Shown here: positions 1 to 12,120 of the stretch, in pieces | Position numbering within the stretch: position 1 is the stretch's first letter | Layout of the letters: each line of letters starts with the position of its first letter | NCBI GenBank assembly: GCA_907164885.2 | Contig: OU015497.1 | Location: 72,339,898-72,403,897, forward strand | Length of the DNA: 64,000 nt | Direction of reading: 5' to 3' | Source: Dolomedes plantarius | Lineage: Eukaryota; Arthropoda; Arachnida; Araneae; Dolomedidae | Notes under the pieces: model-generated | What the model was told of the DNA's origin: nothing | Database searches by the model: none | What the model saw: only the letters and a program-made list of their open reading frames with translations | Made by a program: the position numbers and the translations under genes

Positions 1-590
1 TTCTTATTCTGTTCCTAGGTCAATATGGCGGCTAAAGACAATTAGAAATTAATCCCGATGGATCGTTGTACGTGTAATTAGGGTGATGATTATGAGGGAA
101 TTTGAAAATAGTCTAAAAAAAGATTTATGAATGATCCAACCCAAGCAAAGGATCGAAAATATGAGTTCATCACAAGGACAGGATAAGTGAGGGAGGGCAT
201 CAGACTACAGATGGGAATCCCCAAAAAAGAAATGTTAATGAATCAATATCTTCCGACAATGGCATGAGGAAAAACGAAGATATGTGATCGAAAATAAGAC
301 TGATTCACGTCGTCAGGCTATCTCGGCTTGGTACAGGATCGTCCTCCAAATTAGGAATCCTCAGTTCGCTTCCTTGTTAGAGAAGTCTGTTGTTGTTGTT
401 TCTAATGTCCCTGGGGCTCGTACGGCGAGACCTCAGTACGGTGTTCAGGAGAAGATATGGCAGTAAGCAGAAGTACACACGCACACAGTGAACAAGAATT
501 TTAATTTAGAAGCACACCGGCGATGGACTGTAGGTTGCAGCTCCTCTTTTGAGGTAGGTCCTTTGTTGTAAGATAAAGACTGACTTTTAC
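1..590. other. No recognisable gene
   Basis: AT-rich intergenic or intronic sequence. A short open frame near 284-466 on the + strand lacks an ATG at its start, matches no family I know and has no clear splice context, so I do not call it. The right part may be the body of the SINE whose tRNA-like head follows. Confidence 0.4.
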
Positions 591-604
591 CCCAATATTA
601 CATC

Positions 605-688
605 TATGCTTTATGCGGGATTAGAAACCGTGCCCCCGATGTGGCAGGCTGATGCCTTAACAACTTTGCCACAAAGCTGTTGTAATCG
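605..688 (-). repeat. tRNA-derived SINE head
   Basis: Read on the minus strand, this piece has the two internal RNA polymerase III promoter boxes of a tRNA. The A-box-like sequence is TGGCAAAGTTGTTAAGGCA (about 653-671) and the B-box-like sequence is GGTTTCTAATCCCGC (about 616-630). The B box departs from the GGTTCGAATCC consensus, and the arms do not fold into a convincing cloverleaf. I read it as the head of an old tRNA-derived SINE whose body runs leftward, not as a working tRNA gene. Confidence 0.5.
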
Positions 689-689
689 A

Positions 690-1410
690 TGTATTAAAAT
701 AAGAAAATAAAGGGGAAAAATAACAGACACTTAAAAAGTAAGATTCACTCTAAATTGTGTATTTTGATACAAAAAATTCTAGTAGGCTTTTTCAGTCACC
801 CCACTATAAAAAGTCTATGTAAAAAGGAAATACGTATATTTCAAATGGTAAAAAAAACCGTTATTTATATAAGTTGCTTATTCAACAAATTGAATGTGCA
901 AACAATAATAAAAGTAAAATAATTCAGATATTCTATTTCGATCTCATTCTTTAAGATTGTTCCTATAACTCATCAGATAATATCGCTAATAGTGATATAT
1001 AACAATACAAAATAAAGTTTTGTACCAAACCCATTATCATTAAAATTTTTAAAAAAATGTACTAAAATCTGTAAAATCTGCAATTGCTAATGGAACATTT
1101 TTGGACAGCCTTTTCTATCATACCACTCTGTAAGTAAAATTGAAGGTAAAAATGAAAAAAAATTATGCTAAAAATATGGTTAGAAAATAATTCATATTCA
1201 AGCACTGGTGGTGGAGGATTGCGCGTTTATGACTACCACTGACCATGCAATTTTATTTTATCCCTAATACCCGTTTGTACAAAATGGGCAGATTCAACAA
1301 ACATCGAAAGCACCTGCTCTTTCTCTCCCGAAAGAAATTATTAAAAAAAATTTAAATTCAAAATTTCCATGGGGCCGTGCGCCTCGGTTGGCTTACAATC
1401 TTTTAGTACC
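690..1410. other. AT-rich DNA, nothing identified
   Basis: Low-complexity AT-rich sequence without an open frame, terminal inverted repeat or tRNA-like box that I could support. Confidence 0.5.
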
Positions 1411-1414
1411 ATAG

Positions 1415-2950
1415 TTTAAAGTAACATCGTATATAGGCAAAGCGGTTCGGTAAACTCAATTTTTCGAAATGTCAGCCTGAATGTCATAAGTTTCCAAAGA
1501 AACGAAATTGTGTTCTTATTTGTTTGCCAATAATCTCCTGAAAGCTCCCCGTGCTCAGCAAAATTAACATAATCACGAAACGCACCCCGGGAACTATTGA
1601 AATTAATTGCTCGAGTCAAAAACGGCTTCGAAACAAATTGCCCCGCTTCGAAAACGCACCGAAAAGTTTCTGCATCCGACCGATGCATCTTTTAAGGAAT
1701 AAATTCAATTAAAAACGAATTCATTCATTAATTCCAATGACACAATGAATTGTAATACGGTTCCAAAGCACAAAAATCTCTTTTCCCGCAATGCCAAAAG
1801 AAGGATGAATCTTCTCGCGGAATTTCGGTTTCCCAGCTTCTGGACAAAATGAAGAATGCTTCCTATTTTTCTACCCGTTATATCGTGATTAATAATAAAA
1901 AAGAAACACAAAAGAACATCTTTTCCGGCCCTGCTTAATGCGTAACGCACGCTTGGGACCGGCACAAAAACGTGATTAACCCTCGGACTATTAATTTTGG
2001 CCGCCTGTCTCATTTTTTAGAGACGCCCCCTCCAGACTTTTTTCTTTTTTTTTTTTTCTCCATCCTTCCCCTATTTTCGCCTTTTTAATTCTTCGCCAGG
2101 CGCGCATTATCATTTCCCGAAAACAAGTTTTGTTTTCTGCGTTTTACGGCGCGGCCAAAAAGTGTCATAAATTTCGAGTTACATTTTCCAGCATTGAAAA
2201 TGAGCTGGGATTTCGCATTTGTGTGTGTGTGTTTTTGTTCGCCTTTCTCTATCCTCTTGCTTTCCCTCCCCGCATTTAATTTTCCGGGGAAAAGGGTAAA
2301 AGTTTTGTTTTCCCCTGCTGCTGCGCGGGAAAAAGTTTTCTTTAATTGAAGATTCGCTCGGGCATATTTTTTATGTCCCCCCCCCCCCCCCCCTTCACAT
2401 ATTTTGCGAGGCAGCAGCAGCAGCAGCATCATCGTCTCGGATTTTTGGGCGGAAAAATTTCCGTGCGTGAAATGAAAAAGTTATGCAAATTCCGGCTTCG
2501 CATCCGAGGCACGGCAAAAACGAAAGCGAACAAGTGGTGTGCTCTCGTTCTTATTTCCAGAGGAGATGGCGTGAGGAGAAATGAGCGTACGGCTGCTTGC
2601 TGGCTCATCTTTTGTTTTTTAATCTCGCTGGTCATTAGACCAAGGACGTGTATCACTTCTTTCTCTCTCGATGAACTTGCTCGCAGAAGGTTCCTTCCTC
2701 TCCTCCCGTTGAATCGGGAACGATTGATGGCCTTACCTCGCACCATTCAACAAACTGGCTGGCTGTCACTCAAGACCCGAAGAGGTGGGATGTCATCCCA
2801 CTCCCAGACAAGTCCACGTCGTCATCCGAAAATAAGACAGAGCGGTCAAGAGTTATCTACAACTTCAGTCAGTCGAAGGACTGATGTATCGGGAAACCGA
2901 AGAATCGGCAGCTTAGAGCAGATTCATCTGGTTAATAAACATGCATAAAT
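1415..2950. promoter_or_regulatory. G+C-richer island, candidate conserved non-coding block
   Basis: This ~1.5-kb block is clearly less AT-rich than its surroundings. Its left half carries clustered homeodomain core sites (AATTAATTG near 1600, then several ATTA/TAAT cores up to about 1750). The middle holds an 18-base C-run (2377-2394) and a (CAG)5 run near 2412. Open frames occur on both strands but overlap each other, match no family and have low-complexity starts, so they look like by-products of base composition. A regulatory or UTR-like role is inference. Alternatives are an old repeat or an untranslated exon. Confidence 0.3.
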
Positions 2951-3735
2951 TAGGCTTTCACTCTTGTTATGATAGACTCCTCATCATGGCACAACGGAGG
3001 GGAAGTATTTCTTTAAATTTTCTCTGGTTGATTCAGACAAACTGCGGTCAGTTCGGCAAAGTGTGGCCAGTAACCAGTAAAAAATTACTGAAATTTTGTT
3101 TTTAGAATTTTATTCCCTTTATTCCTTGGCTGCCATGCCGAGGAATCAATAACTAGGGCACCGGGTATACTGGATATGAGTTTAAATTTTCAAATACTCA
3201 TTAAAATAGTGGTGTACTGAACTAAATATATTGAGAATGGTATAGATAAAACCAGTGGGGAAGAAGTGATTAAGGATCACATAATTCTCAAAGAAAATTT
3301 ATCTTTATTTTTTTAGTTTAAAATATACTATAGAACTTTTAGAATTAGACAACAAAAATCCATTTTTTCTACAATAATTTAAACACCGTAAACAAATTTT
3401 TTACCCATTGCCGTTTATGCGTACCCTACAGTACATCTGTACTTTTGTGTCTATTTATGTCGCTATGGATTTCTTTTGTGTGTGTGTGATTAATCCATCA
3501 TAAAGGCTTTGCAAAATATTTCTATGAAATTTTGTATAGCGATTTTTTCCCTTGTTTTTCGAAGAGATGAAAAATTTTATTCATGAAATTTTATTAAATC
3601 CTGAAATAAGTTATGTTGAAACTTTTTCTAATCACAAAAGGGAAAAAAAACATGCGAATGGAGCTATTGGCTTACCAGCTATATCACAACCTAAACATTC
3701 AAAATTTAATTTTTTTTATTATAAAATAGCAATTA
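2951..3735. other. AT-rich spacer
   Basis: No gene, RNA or bounded repeat recognised. The stretch leads up to the left end of the mariner remnant. Confidence 0.4.
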
Positions 3736-3737
3736 TG

Positions 3738-4790
3738 TACGAAGGTCGCTTGATAAGTTCGTGAAAAACTAAGGATAGCAACTTTTTTTTAAAAAGTTTT
3801 TATTTACTTATCTACATAATATCTTTTAAGGTCGATTCATTTGGTCCAATGACTTTTAAGCTTTTAATCCCCTCCATTAAGATTTGTCCGGAAAAAAAAG
3901 AAAAAAAAGCAGCGTTTGTTTCCCTAATCACTTCGGAATTTGATTCAAATTTCTGCTCTTCTACAATTTTTTTTTTCATATTTGGTATAAGTAGTAGTAG
4001 CCCCAGGGTCCAAATCTGAAGAATACAGAAGGTATTTCGTATCGCAGTTCTAACAATTTTGCCGCCACTATCGCAGATGCATCAGCCAGAGCATTGTCAT
4101 GATGGAAGAGCGCCTATTTTTGCTCTAAGTGGGGCCATTTTGTCTTAATTACGATCTAGTAAAGATTCATATAGCAACTCTCCTAATAGTACTCTCCCAT
4201 GATTGTTTTGCCTTTTCCCAAGTAGCCGAAAAAATTATACCATGGGCATCCCAAAAGACAGTGTTTTTTTTTTGTTGTGCAGATTCACCCACTTCAGCCC
4301 ATTGTTTTGACAGTTCTTTCGACTATGGTTTTTGGTGATGTATACATGTTTCCTCAACTGTTATGAAACGGTGCAAAAATAAATCTGGATTATTATGAAG
4401 CAGATCCAAATTGTACTTCGACCTGTTCACTCGTCCACATTTTTGGTTGATTGTTAGCAAACGTGGCGGCATCCACCTTTGCCGACAGCTTTCTCATATC
4501 CAAATAATCATGAAAAATATTATGTGCGCGCTCTGATGGCATGCCAACAGCCTCAGAAGTATCATGCACTTTTAATCTTCTTGGTGTACAGGTCGGAGCG
4601 GGGTGACCAGAATATACGGCATCACATGTACTCGTTCGGCCCCCAACAAAAATGAACAAACCACTTGTAAATCTTTCTTAGTGAAGGACCAGGTTTACCA
4701 TAATATTTGTAAACCTTGGTTTTGGTTTCTGCAGCCATTTTAGTAACTCTGCATATGTCTTAACAAAACGCAGTACTCGTTTTTTACAAT
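3738..4790 (-). pseudogene. Decayed mariner-type transposase element
   Basis: Read on the minus strand, translated fragments follow the order of a mariner (Tc1/mariner superfamily) transposase. A likely start lies near 4738 (MAAETKTKVYKYYG). It is followed by GRTSTCDAVYSGHP, the second helix-turn-helix region with FHDYLDMRKLSAK (near 4480), then FITVEETCIHH, which contains the first catalytic Asp-equivalent region with Asp apparently replaced. Stops and frameshifts break the reading throughout, so it cannot code for a transposase. The left end at 3738 begins TACGAAGGTCGCTTGATAAG, the form of a mariner-type terminal repeat. I could not find the matching right end, which seems lost near the (TA)n/(TG)n tract. 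Family placement rests on motif order only. Confidence 0.75.
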
Positions 4791-4955
4791 GTGTGAGCAG
4801 CAACAAGAATTGGCCAACTAAAATGGCTGTTGATCACAGACGCGTCCAACCTGTCTACGATTTTGCCTTTCAAGCGTGCTAAATGTGAGATCGCCAACAA
4901 TTTCAACGCAGTGGGGCCATCTCTCGGAATTTCCAGGGCATTGTCAAATGATCTC

Positions 4956-4960
<5 letters not shown>

Positions 4961-5024
<64 letters not shown>

Positions 5025-5058
5025 TGTGCTTGTGCTTGTGCTTGTGCTTGTGCTTGTG
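4961..5058. repeat. Compound microsatellite (TA)n(TG)n(CTTGTG)n
   Basis: A pure TA run passes directly into a TG run and then into six-base CTTGTG units. Apparent open frames across it (IYIYIY, CVCVCV) are artefacts of the repeat. Confidence 0.95.
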
Positions 5059-5059
5059 T

Positions 5060-5645
5060 GTGCATTGTTATTTCATTTTGATTTTGCTGCTTTATTCGAT
5101 TGTTATTTTCCTTTGATTTGAATTCTTCATGTTTACATACCTACACACATACACATGCACACATATATAAATATGTATAAGATTAGCTCAAATCTGTAAC
5201 TTTTAAATAACTTCCAATTTTCTTGATAATTTTTTATTATTTCTCATAATATTCACATGCACAAAAAATGAATAGTTAGAAAGGTGGTGATCCACCCACG
5301 AGGTTTCTGCCCGTCGTAGTCGTATCGATTTACGTCATTATTTTAAACGTTGTAAAAAATCAATAGCGCTTGCGTTACAAAGATTTTAGTATGTTTTTAT
5401 AAAATGTGTTAGAGAGGAAAAACGTAGGAAAATTCCGGTACTTCCTTACATTTTTTTATCAATATAAATATATAATCTGTGTATTACGTATATGTACTAT
5501 AAATGTTTGTAATTTGTAGTAATTAAACTTCTTTTTTTATTAAATTATTTATTAGGCATTTAAAGAACTCCTCTCCCCCCCCCCTCCCCCATAGGTTTTC
5601 TAAGTTGATTCAAAAACGTTAGATTTTGAATTACTATTTACATAA
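5060..5645. other. AT-rich spacer
   Basis: No gene seen. It includes a C-rich run at about 5574-5590. Confidence 0.4.
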
Positions 5646-5649
5646 CCTT

Positions 5650-6394
5650 GAAATTAATAGTTGTAAAACACGACTCACATTTGACGATATGTTACATGTG
5701 ATACTTGTGAACATACTCCTCAAGAGCAAGTCATGAGTGAATAAAAAAATAAATAAATAAAATGTTTCTTTAGTCATAATCAATAGTTGTTAAGCACGAC
5801 TCAAATTCTACGATAGATTACGTGTAATACTTGTGAACATATTCATCAAGAACACGTATTGATATGATTTTTAAAAAAATGTTTCTTTGGTTATAATTTA
5901 TAGTTGTAAAACACGACTCACATTTTACGATATGTTACATGTAATACTTGAGAACATGTTCATCAAAAGCAAGTCACGATAGGATTTAAAAAAAGATAAA
6001 TAAATAAAATGTTTCTTTAGTAAAAATTAATAGTTGTCAAACAAGATTCACATTTTACGATATGTTACATGTAATATTTGTGAACATATTCATCAAGAGC
6101 AAATATTGATATGAATTTTTTTAAATGTTTCTTTGGTTATAATTATTAGTTTCAAAACACGACTCACATGTTACGATATGTTACATGTAATGCTTGTGAA
6201 CATGTCCATCAAAAGCAAGTCATGATAAGATTAAAAGTAATGAAATATTTCTTTAGTCATAATTAATAGTTGTCAAACACGACTCACATTTTACGATATG
6301 TTACATGTAATACTTGTGAACATATTTATTCATCAAGAGCAAGTCATGATAGGGTTAAAATAAATAAATAAATAAATAAAATGTTTCTTTAGTC
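5650..6394. repeat. Six-unit tandem satellite, unit about 120 bp
   Basis: Six direct copies start near 5652, 5776, 5893, 6023, 6139 and 6258. Each runs from a TTAATAGTTGTNAAACACGA-like start through ACGATATGTTACATGTAATA and CTTGTGAACATATTCATCAA to AAATGTTTCTTTAGT. The units differ by point changes and by small indels in an A-rich linker with AAATA repeats. Odd and even units differ slightly (AAGCAAGTCATGA against GAACACGTATTGA), which suggests an older two-unit period. No coding capacity is seen. Confidence 0.9.
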
Positions 6395-7365
6395 TGGCGA
6401 ATAATAATAAAAAAATATCACAGTCCAATTTTTTTCATGCGCCATCTACACGTTCAAAAAAAAATTTTTTTTAAATGGTATTTTAACAAAAAGTTTTTTT
6501 ATAGTACTTTGAAAAATCCATCATATTAACAATCTCTTAGTAAAAAATCAAGGTGCAACTTTAGAAAGCATCCTTCACAAAGAACATAATTTGCTCATAA
6601 GTCACCAAAATACAGGTCTAATATGATATAGTACGCATTTTAGTAACATTCTCGAGAATATGCGTACGCGGAAACATATACCTCCTCTCTTTTGTGGTTG
6701 TAAATCCCGGAGAGGCAGAGTGATCAGGAAACTGTCAATCAATGCTTTCCCCATACATTCGCTTGCCATCTGCTTTACCAATGCGTAACAAAAGATCTGG
6801 TCCCCCACCTTTGCACTGTCACTATTTTTTTCATCAAACAGATAACGTATTTTTTTGCATGATTTCAGCCCAGGTTCCTCTCACTTTGTTTTCGTTTTGC
6901 AACGGACATTTTTTTTTCTATTTTGCGAGGGTTGAAAAAAAAAATGGGAAAATATTTAAAAAGGTTGAATGTGGAAATTCACAATCGAACTGTTTTTATA
7001 TTGTTATACTTTTATTATACAAATTTCTCAAAACTTACGCAAAACTTTCACAGCTTACACAAAAAGATAACTTAGAGCATAGCGGCGTAGATGCCTTTTA
7101 AACTTAGAGCGTAGCGGCGTTTTCAATGCCTCACCACAATTTTGATCGAGGTATTCATAAATGAACTCTTTTTAGTTTTTTTTAGCACTGGCAAGCATTG
7201 TAGAAGAAAAATGTTTTCAAACCTGCGTTTTGTTAGCATGTATCATTTTGAAACTATAGACTGATCGTTTATTGTAGAAAAAGCTCACGATTTTAATGTT
7301 TCCTTGTTTGATACATCAGTTTAATTTTCTATAGTTTTGTCAAAATATTGTTTTAACTAGCTAAC

Positions 7366-7369
<4 letters not shown>
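6395..7369. other. No gene; short local duplication
   Basis: AT-rich DNA. A short direct duplication containing CTTAGAGC(A/G)TAGCGGCGT lies at about 7070-7115. Nothing else could be supported. Confidence 0.4.

Positions 7370-7437
<68 letters not shown>
7370..7437. repeat. (CA)n(TA)n microsatellite
   Basis: A pure CA run is followed directly by a TA run. Confidence 0.95.
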
Positions 7438-7441
<4 letters not shown>

Positions 7442-7854
7442 TTATTTATAAAAAAATCGTAAGGGATATTTATTTTTTTTGGATAATATCCAATCGTCTG
7501 CTGCATTAGAAAGAAAAAGAATATCATTTTTGTCTATTTAGTTGTTATGCACGTGACGATAAATTTATTTAAAGTACCAAAAAAAGAAATCCCGTGATCA
7601 ACATTTAATAAATTAAATTCTAAAAATTAATCTTTAAAAATTCACCAAAAATCAGAAAATCAAGGTAAAGGTTCGAAAAAGATTTCATTTTGAAGGAATT
7701 TTTATGATCTTTCTCGTGGTATAAATTTTATAACCCTCAATGTATTATTTTAAATGCAAACGTAAAAAAAGTTTAAAAAACAGCTTAAAAATTTAATTTT
7801 AAAAAATCTAAGAAGAATTTTTGAAAAATCTTTCTTAGTACACCCCTACACTAT

Positions 7855-7959
7855 TAGAAGAATCGCCATGCAAAATTTCAGCCCTTTAGGTCCAGCGGTT
7901 TGGTCTGTGCGTTGTATGTCAGTCAGTCAGTCAGTGAATGAATGAGTCAGTTACGGAAC

Positions 7960-8023
<64 letters not shown>
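7855..8023. repeat. Dispersed-repeat-like segment ending in (TCAG)n, (TA)n and (TG)n
   Basis: The phrase ATGCAAAATTTCAGCCCTTT with GTCCAGCGGTTTGGTCTGTG, leading into TCAG repeats and then TA/TG runs, resembles the tail of a dispersed element common in invertebrate genomes. I cannot name the family or give a second end. Confidence 0.45.
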
Positions 8024-8025
<2 letters not shown>

Positions 8026-8265
8026 ATTCAACCCTTGGCAATCGTGGTTTGAAATTTCGCGAATTTGATTATTTTTCAGCCTGCCATCAATAATTAAATA
8101 TTAATTATTACCCGGTTTTGAGGCCCATCGCTACAACTAAAATAACTGACATCCATAAAACACAGAACTGAACTGTAGGTAAATTTTAATATTTTAAATA
8201 CTCTATAAATGTATTGCATCATTTCTGTACCCTTTCTGTACTACACCCTCTCTCTCAATGCCTCT

Positions 8266-8267
<2 letters not shown>

Positions 8268-8360
<93 letters not shown>
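8268..8360. repeat. (TA)n microsatellite
   Basis: About 45 uninterrupted TA units. Confidence 0.97.
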
Positions 8361-8361
<1 letters not shown>

Positions 8362-9450
8362 AAAATTTCCTTGATCCTCACCTAGATATAACTATGGCTT
8401 TTGGATCAATCTCTTTGTTTATTTGTTTAATTCAATTATACAGATAGCTTGGGAACCTGAATTTCGAAAGTGGGTGCTCTAGATTGAAGTAAATATGATA
8501 TCGCTATATAATCATAAGGAATTCATTAAACATTCCTATATGGGTGTAAGTATTTCACAGGCAAAGGAATTTTTCCCAAATTGATCATATTTTTTTAAAG
8601 TTAAACGGGGTGCTTGCAGTTAGATAAGAAAAATTACGATTAACCTTCACCCCAAATATTAAACAAGGAGGTACATATCTTAAAGATTTGCCATTTTTCA
8701 CCGTTTTCCCTGTGACCATGACAAAACCTAACATGATCTCTCGTATTTTCAGAATGATTAAATAAAGAGTTGAAGGCTATTAACAAATACAATATACAGC
8801 AACTACTCTCTTACACTTCAATCATAATGCAATGATAATAATGGCTTAAAATATTTGTTAATGATAAAAAACATAAAATTTGTTGAATAAACCCAAAATT
8901 GAAAAAAAAGACAAAAAGATTTATTTATTTTAAGACATCCATAAAAATATCTGTTTTTAAAATGCTAAAAATCAAGCGAATATACTAGAGTGGTAACTTG
9001 TCAACAATTTCTATAAAACTTCGCAAGCATATTGTCGTCATAAAATCAAAGTAATGTATTCCCAAGCGATTACTGCTCTATCGGAGAATTCATAGTTTTT
9101 GTTTTGAAACACAGATGGAGAAATCCTCAAGACAACACGGTGCATGCGACAGATGCTAATAAATTCAGTATCTTTTGGCAATGGCCACGGGAACTTTTGG
9201 CTAAAGACTGTGAAAGAGCAATTTAAAAATCGATAAATAATTCTGATTCTTTCCAAAAATTTTGCATAGCTAAATCGAATTTCATAGTCACATTAGAAAA
9301 TTTTTATGATATTCTTTAGACTACACATGTTTACTTAGTGAAAGAAAAATTGTTAGTTGTTGATTCAACATTTTGAATTTTAGATACTAGTCGATTGATA
9401 GGGTTTGAAAATTATTGTAAGTTCTAAAAAGTGTTTTTAAAACACAAATA
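8361..9450. other. AT-rich DNA, nothing identified
   Basis: No coding region, RNA or bounded repeat recognised. Short frames have AT-driven composition. Confidence 0.4.
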
Positions 9451-9473
9451 TCGATGTTTAACAAAAATACTAT

Positions 9474-9803
9474 TTAAAAGTCATCTCTATTTATAAAACA
9501 CTTTGTAAACTCACAAAAATTTTGATCTTGGAGAAAAGAAAAGCAATCGGGTTTTCCTTGATATCTATCTATATAGGTAAAAATTTGCGACAGAAGATAC
9601 GCTGAAAGTTTTTTAACAAAGTTATCCAACGTAGTTTGAATAGTTTGAGCCTTCTTTTCCTTATATATTGTCTGGTAGCAAGCCAGATTTTCCTGAATAC
9701 GACGATTTACACTTCTGAATCTTTTTTCATTTGCATCCATTGTTTCTAATTGTTGTAGTCCTTTATTAATATAATGAAAAGCTGAAGCCATTTCTGACGC
9801 CAA
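9474..9803 (-). pseudogene. C-terminal remnant of a pogo/Tigger (CENP-B-like) transposase
   Basis: The minus strand encodes 109 residues that look like the extreme C-terminus of a jerky/Tigger-class pogo transposase. Features are an acidic helical stretch (GLQQLETMDANEKRF), a basic helix (RIQENLACYQTIYKEKKAQ) and the typical tail TIQTTLDNFVKKLS, which matches the family's closing T-x-L-x-x-F pattern. The DNA-binding and DDE domains are absent. A terminal-repeat-like sequence at 10004-10064 probably marks the other end of the same deletion derivative. It is not expected to be functional. Confidence 0.65.
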
Positions 9804-10003
9804 TGAAGGTTTATTTTATTTATCGTGTGGATATCGAAACTATTGCATCATACATTTTTATTAAGGCTTCATAAATTTGTGCCGTATTGCAAAATATTGC
9901 ATCATATTTTTTTAATAACTATGTAATACATATAGGTAGGTATGTACTGTACATTTGAGAAACAGTATTTTTGAGAAAATAATATTTTTTTTAATTTAAA
10001 AAT

Positions 10004-10064
10004 TTCGGTCGTAAGTGCAAGTGGTCGTAAGTACGAGCGGTCGTAAGTCGAGGAATACCTGTAT
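10004..10064. repeat. pogo/Tigger-like terminal repeat
   Basis: The + strand holds three near-direct repeats of GGTCGTAAGT followed by CGAGGAATACCTGTA. The complement starts CAGGTATTCCTCGACTTACG, the usual form of a pogo/Tigger terminus. It lies about 200 bp upstream (minus sense) of the transposase C-terminal remnant and is probably its 5' end. A matching 3' terminus was not found. Confidence 0.5.
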
Positions 10065-10297
10065 AAATAAATATCCGTATGTCATGACAGTTTTATGAGC
10101 AACTGACATATATATTATCAACCTAGATAAAATGGAATCACTGCGTTAATACATGTATTATTATGTATTGAAAACATTTATCTTTATTTTTTCTTCTATC
10201 TGTATACACAAAAAACTCCTACAAATACATACGGATGCACATTTTAATAATAATATAAATGTATTTACGATAACAAATTAAAACAACTGTGACTTAA

Positions 10298-10996
10298 GGG
10301 GGTCCGGGACACATTTTAAATTTTTTTTATTTATTGAGTTAAAATTTTTAATTTTTTTGTGATGGTTAACCATATAATTTGTAAACAAAATCACATAATA
10401 AAACTTCTCAAAAGGTTTTTAAAAAATTTTAAAATTTTAAAATTTTTAAAAAAGTGGGGTAATTTAAAATTGTTATAACTCGAAATATTACTTGTCGAAT
10501 TTCAAAATTTTTCATTTAATTAAACAGAAATATATAAGTTTTAATTTTGATTCAGCATTTTTTAAAATATTGATTTTAAAAAAATTAAAAATATTTATAT
10601 TAAAAATTACAAAAACAATGATGTAACTTATATTTAAAAAATCATATTTTCAAAAGTAAATATTTTTTTCAAATTTGCTGAAATAAAATTAAAGTAAAAT
10701 AGTTGAAAAATACATGTTCCAAGTTTCAACCATTTATCTTTAACGGTTCTTGACTTATAACAGTTTAAAGACGAGAAATGGGGAAAAAACCCATCATGAG
10801 GAAAAACGCACTTACAGGTTTAAACAACGCTCGGCTACTATTAGAATATTTAAAAAAATAATAATAATAATTTGTGCTGTTCTAATTAAGATAAAAACAC
10901 GATTTAAACGTCATTTTAAGCCTAAAAGAACACAGAAATTTTTAATGCAATAAAATATGTTTCGAAAATTCGAACAATTTTGTGTCCCGGACCCAC
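10298..10996. mobile_element. piggyBac-type MITE (TTAA-flanked)
   Basis: A 699-bp AT-rich element without coding capacity. It starts GGGGGTCCGGGACACA and ends TGTGTCCCGGACCCAC, inverted repeats that match at 15 of 16 positions. TTAA lies immediately outside both ends (10294-10297 and 10997-11000). TTAA duplication is the hallmark of piggyBac-type transposition, and no transposase is present, so it would need one supplied in trans. A second element with the same architecture lies at 59209-59927. Confidence 0.8.
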
Positions 10997-11268
10997 TTAA
11001 CTATAGCTTAAAAAAGGGAAGCACGTACACAATATAACAGGACAATATAACAGACATATTTATAAATATATTTTCCATCTTTTATTTATTTTTTTTTTGA
11101 TGCCGTTGAAAATTAAAATTTGCTTTATAAAACTGATGACGTGCATTGGTGATTGACATGATCGTAAATCTCTAACAACGATTTCTTGCTGGAGAATTAT
11201 ATTCGAAATATTCCACTTTTATTATTCCTGAAGAACAGAGTGCTAATTCCATGCACTATAAAAAAATT

Positions 11269-12021
11269 TACCGTATTTGTCGGGCCATTAGACGCAGCTT
11301 TTTAAATAAAAAAATCGCCTTAAAATTGCGGTGCGTCTTATGGTCCGAAAGTAAAATTAAAATAAAATGAATAGTTTATTAAATATATTACAGTAAAACC
11401 TCGTTTATCCGGACTAACTGGGACCATAGGCAATCCGGACCATTGAAAATCCGGATAATCCGGGTAATAAGGGTAATAAGCAAAACAAAATCCTTAACTA
11501 AGCAGACTTACCGCTTATTACGATAAAAAAAAAACTATGTTTTGCAGCAAAATTACATAGCATTGTTTACAAGACATTAAAAAAATATAAAAATAACTTT
11601 TCACATCATTTCTAAACAAATTATTGGTAAGTCTTGTAAAGCTTTCATAAACTCAACAAACAGCATTTTATTACCATAATTTATTGTACAGTCTATGTGC
11701 ATCAGGAACTGTACATCGAATCAAACTAAAAAGCGAATATTTGGCGTACTTGTAGTTACGTTCTTGCTATCATAGTTAAAAAAAATTATTATCTAATGTG
11801 AACATTAAATAAAAATTATGCCTACAAATCTGATCCGGATTATCCGGAGATCCGGATAAACGAGGGCCGGAAAAACGAGATTTTACTGTACATATATATT
11901 TTATCTTTGTTAAGTAAGAAACTGAAAATATCTTAATATAGCTAACAAAATACAAAATATTCTTTTCTAAAAATCCTCTCATAAATTTGAGGTGCGTTTT
12001 ATTGTCTTAATAATAATACGA
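11269..12021. mobile_element. Inverted-repeat element with an internal insertion (copy 1)
   Basis: The left end begins TACCGTATTTGTCGGGCCAT, and the inner sequence contains GGTGCGTCTTATGGTCCGAA. The right end has a diverged inverted form (TTTGAGGTGCGTTTTATTGT). The core is interrupted at 11389-11890 by a pogo-like MITE. After it, the right arm (TTTATCTTTGTTAAGTAAG through ATTCTTTTCTAAAAATCCTC) matches the right arm of a second copy at 33138-33729. No coding sequence. The superfamily is uncertain. Confidence 0.7.
11391..11888. mobile_element. pogo-like MITE, CAGTAAAACCTCGTTTATCC family (copy 1)
   Basis: 498 bp flanked by TA on both sides (11389-11390, 11889-11890). The left terminus is CAGTAAAACCTCGTTTATCC and the right terminus ends GAGATTTTACTG. 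Nearby inner blocks (ATCCGGATAATCCGGGTAAT on the left, GATCCGGATAAACGAGGGCC on the right) are reverse-related. CAG ends with TA duplication are typical of pogo/Tigger elements. It shares its interior with the copy at 18933-19371, for example TTACCATAATTTATTGTAC and GCGAATATTTGGCGTACTTG. No transposase gene. Confidence 0.8.
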
Positions 12022-12120
12022 AACCTACAAAAAGGCTATATCATGTATTTTACACCTCCCTCTTGTACTTATTTTTAAATTACCTAAAGAGATTGTGAAT
12101 AAATCTTTTGCTGTTATATA

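Noticed and set aside
2346..2948. 200-codon open frame on the + strand
   Set aside because: Starts in a Pro run made by a C-tract, passes through a Gln run made by CAG repeats, matches no family and overlaps open frames on the other strand. It looks like a by-product of base composition.
4784..5121. Frames reading IYIYIY, CVCVCV or LVLVLV
   Set aside because: Translations of the TA/TG/CTTGTG microsatellite; the same applies at 8214-8447, 18349-18613, 25075-25323, 38513-38707, 40237-40715, 40869-41123 and 58307-58528.
5650..6394. CRISPR-like array
   Set aside because: The repeated unit is continuous with no unique spacers, and the DNA is eukaryotic. It is a satellite.
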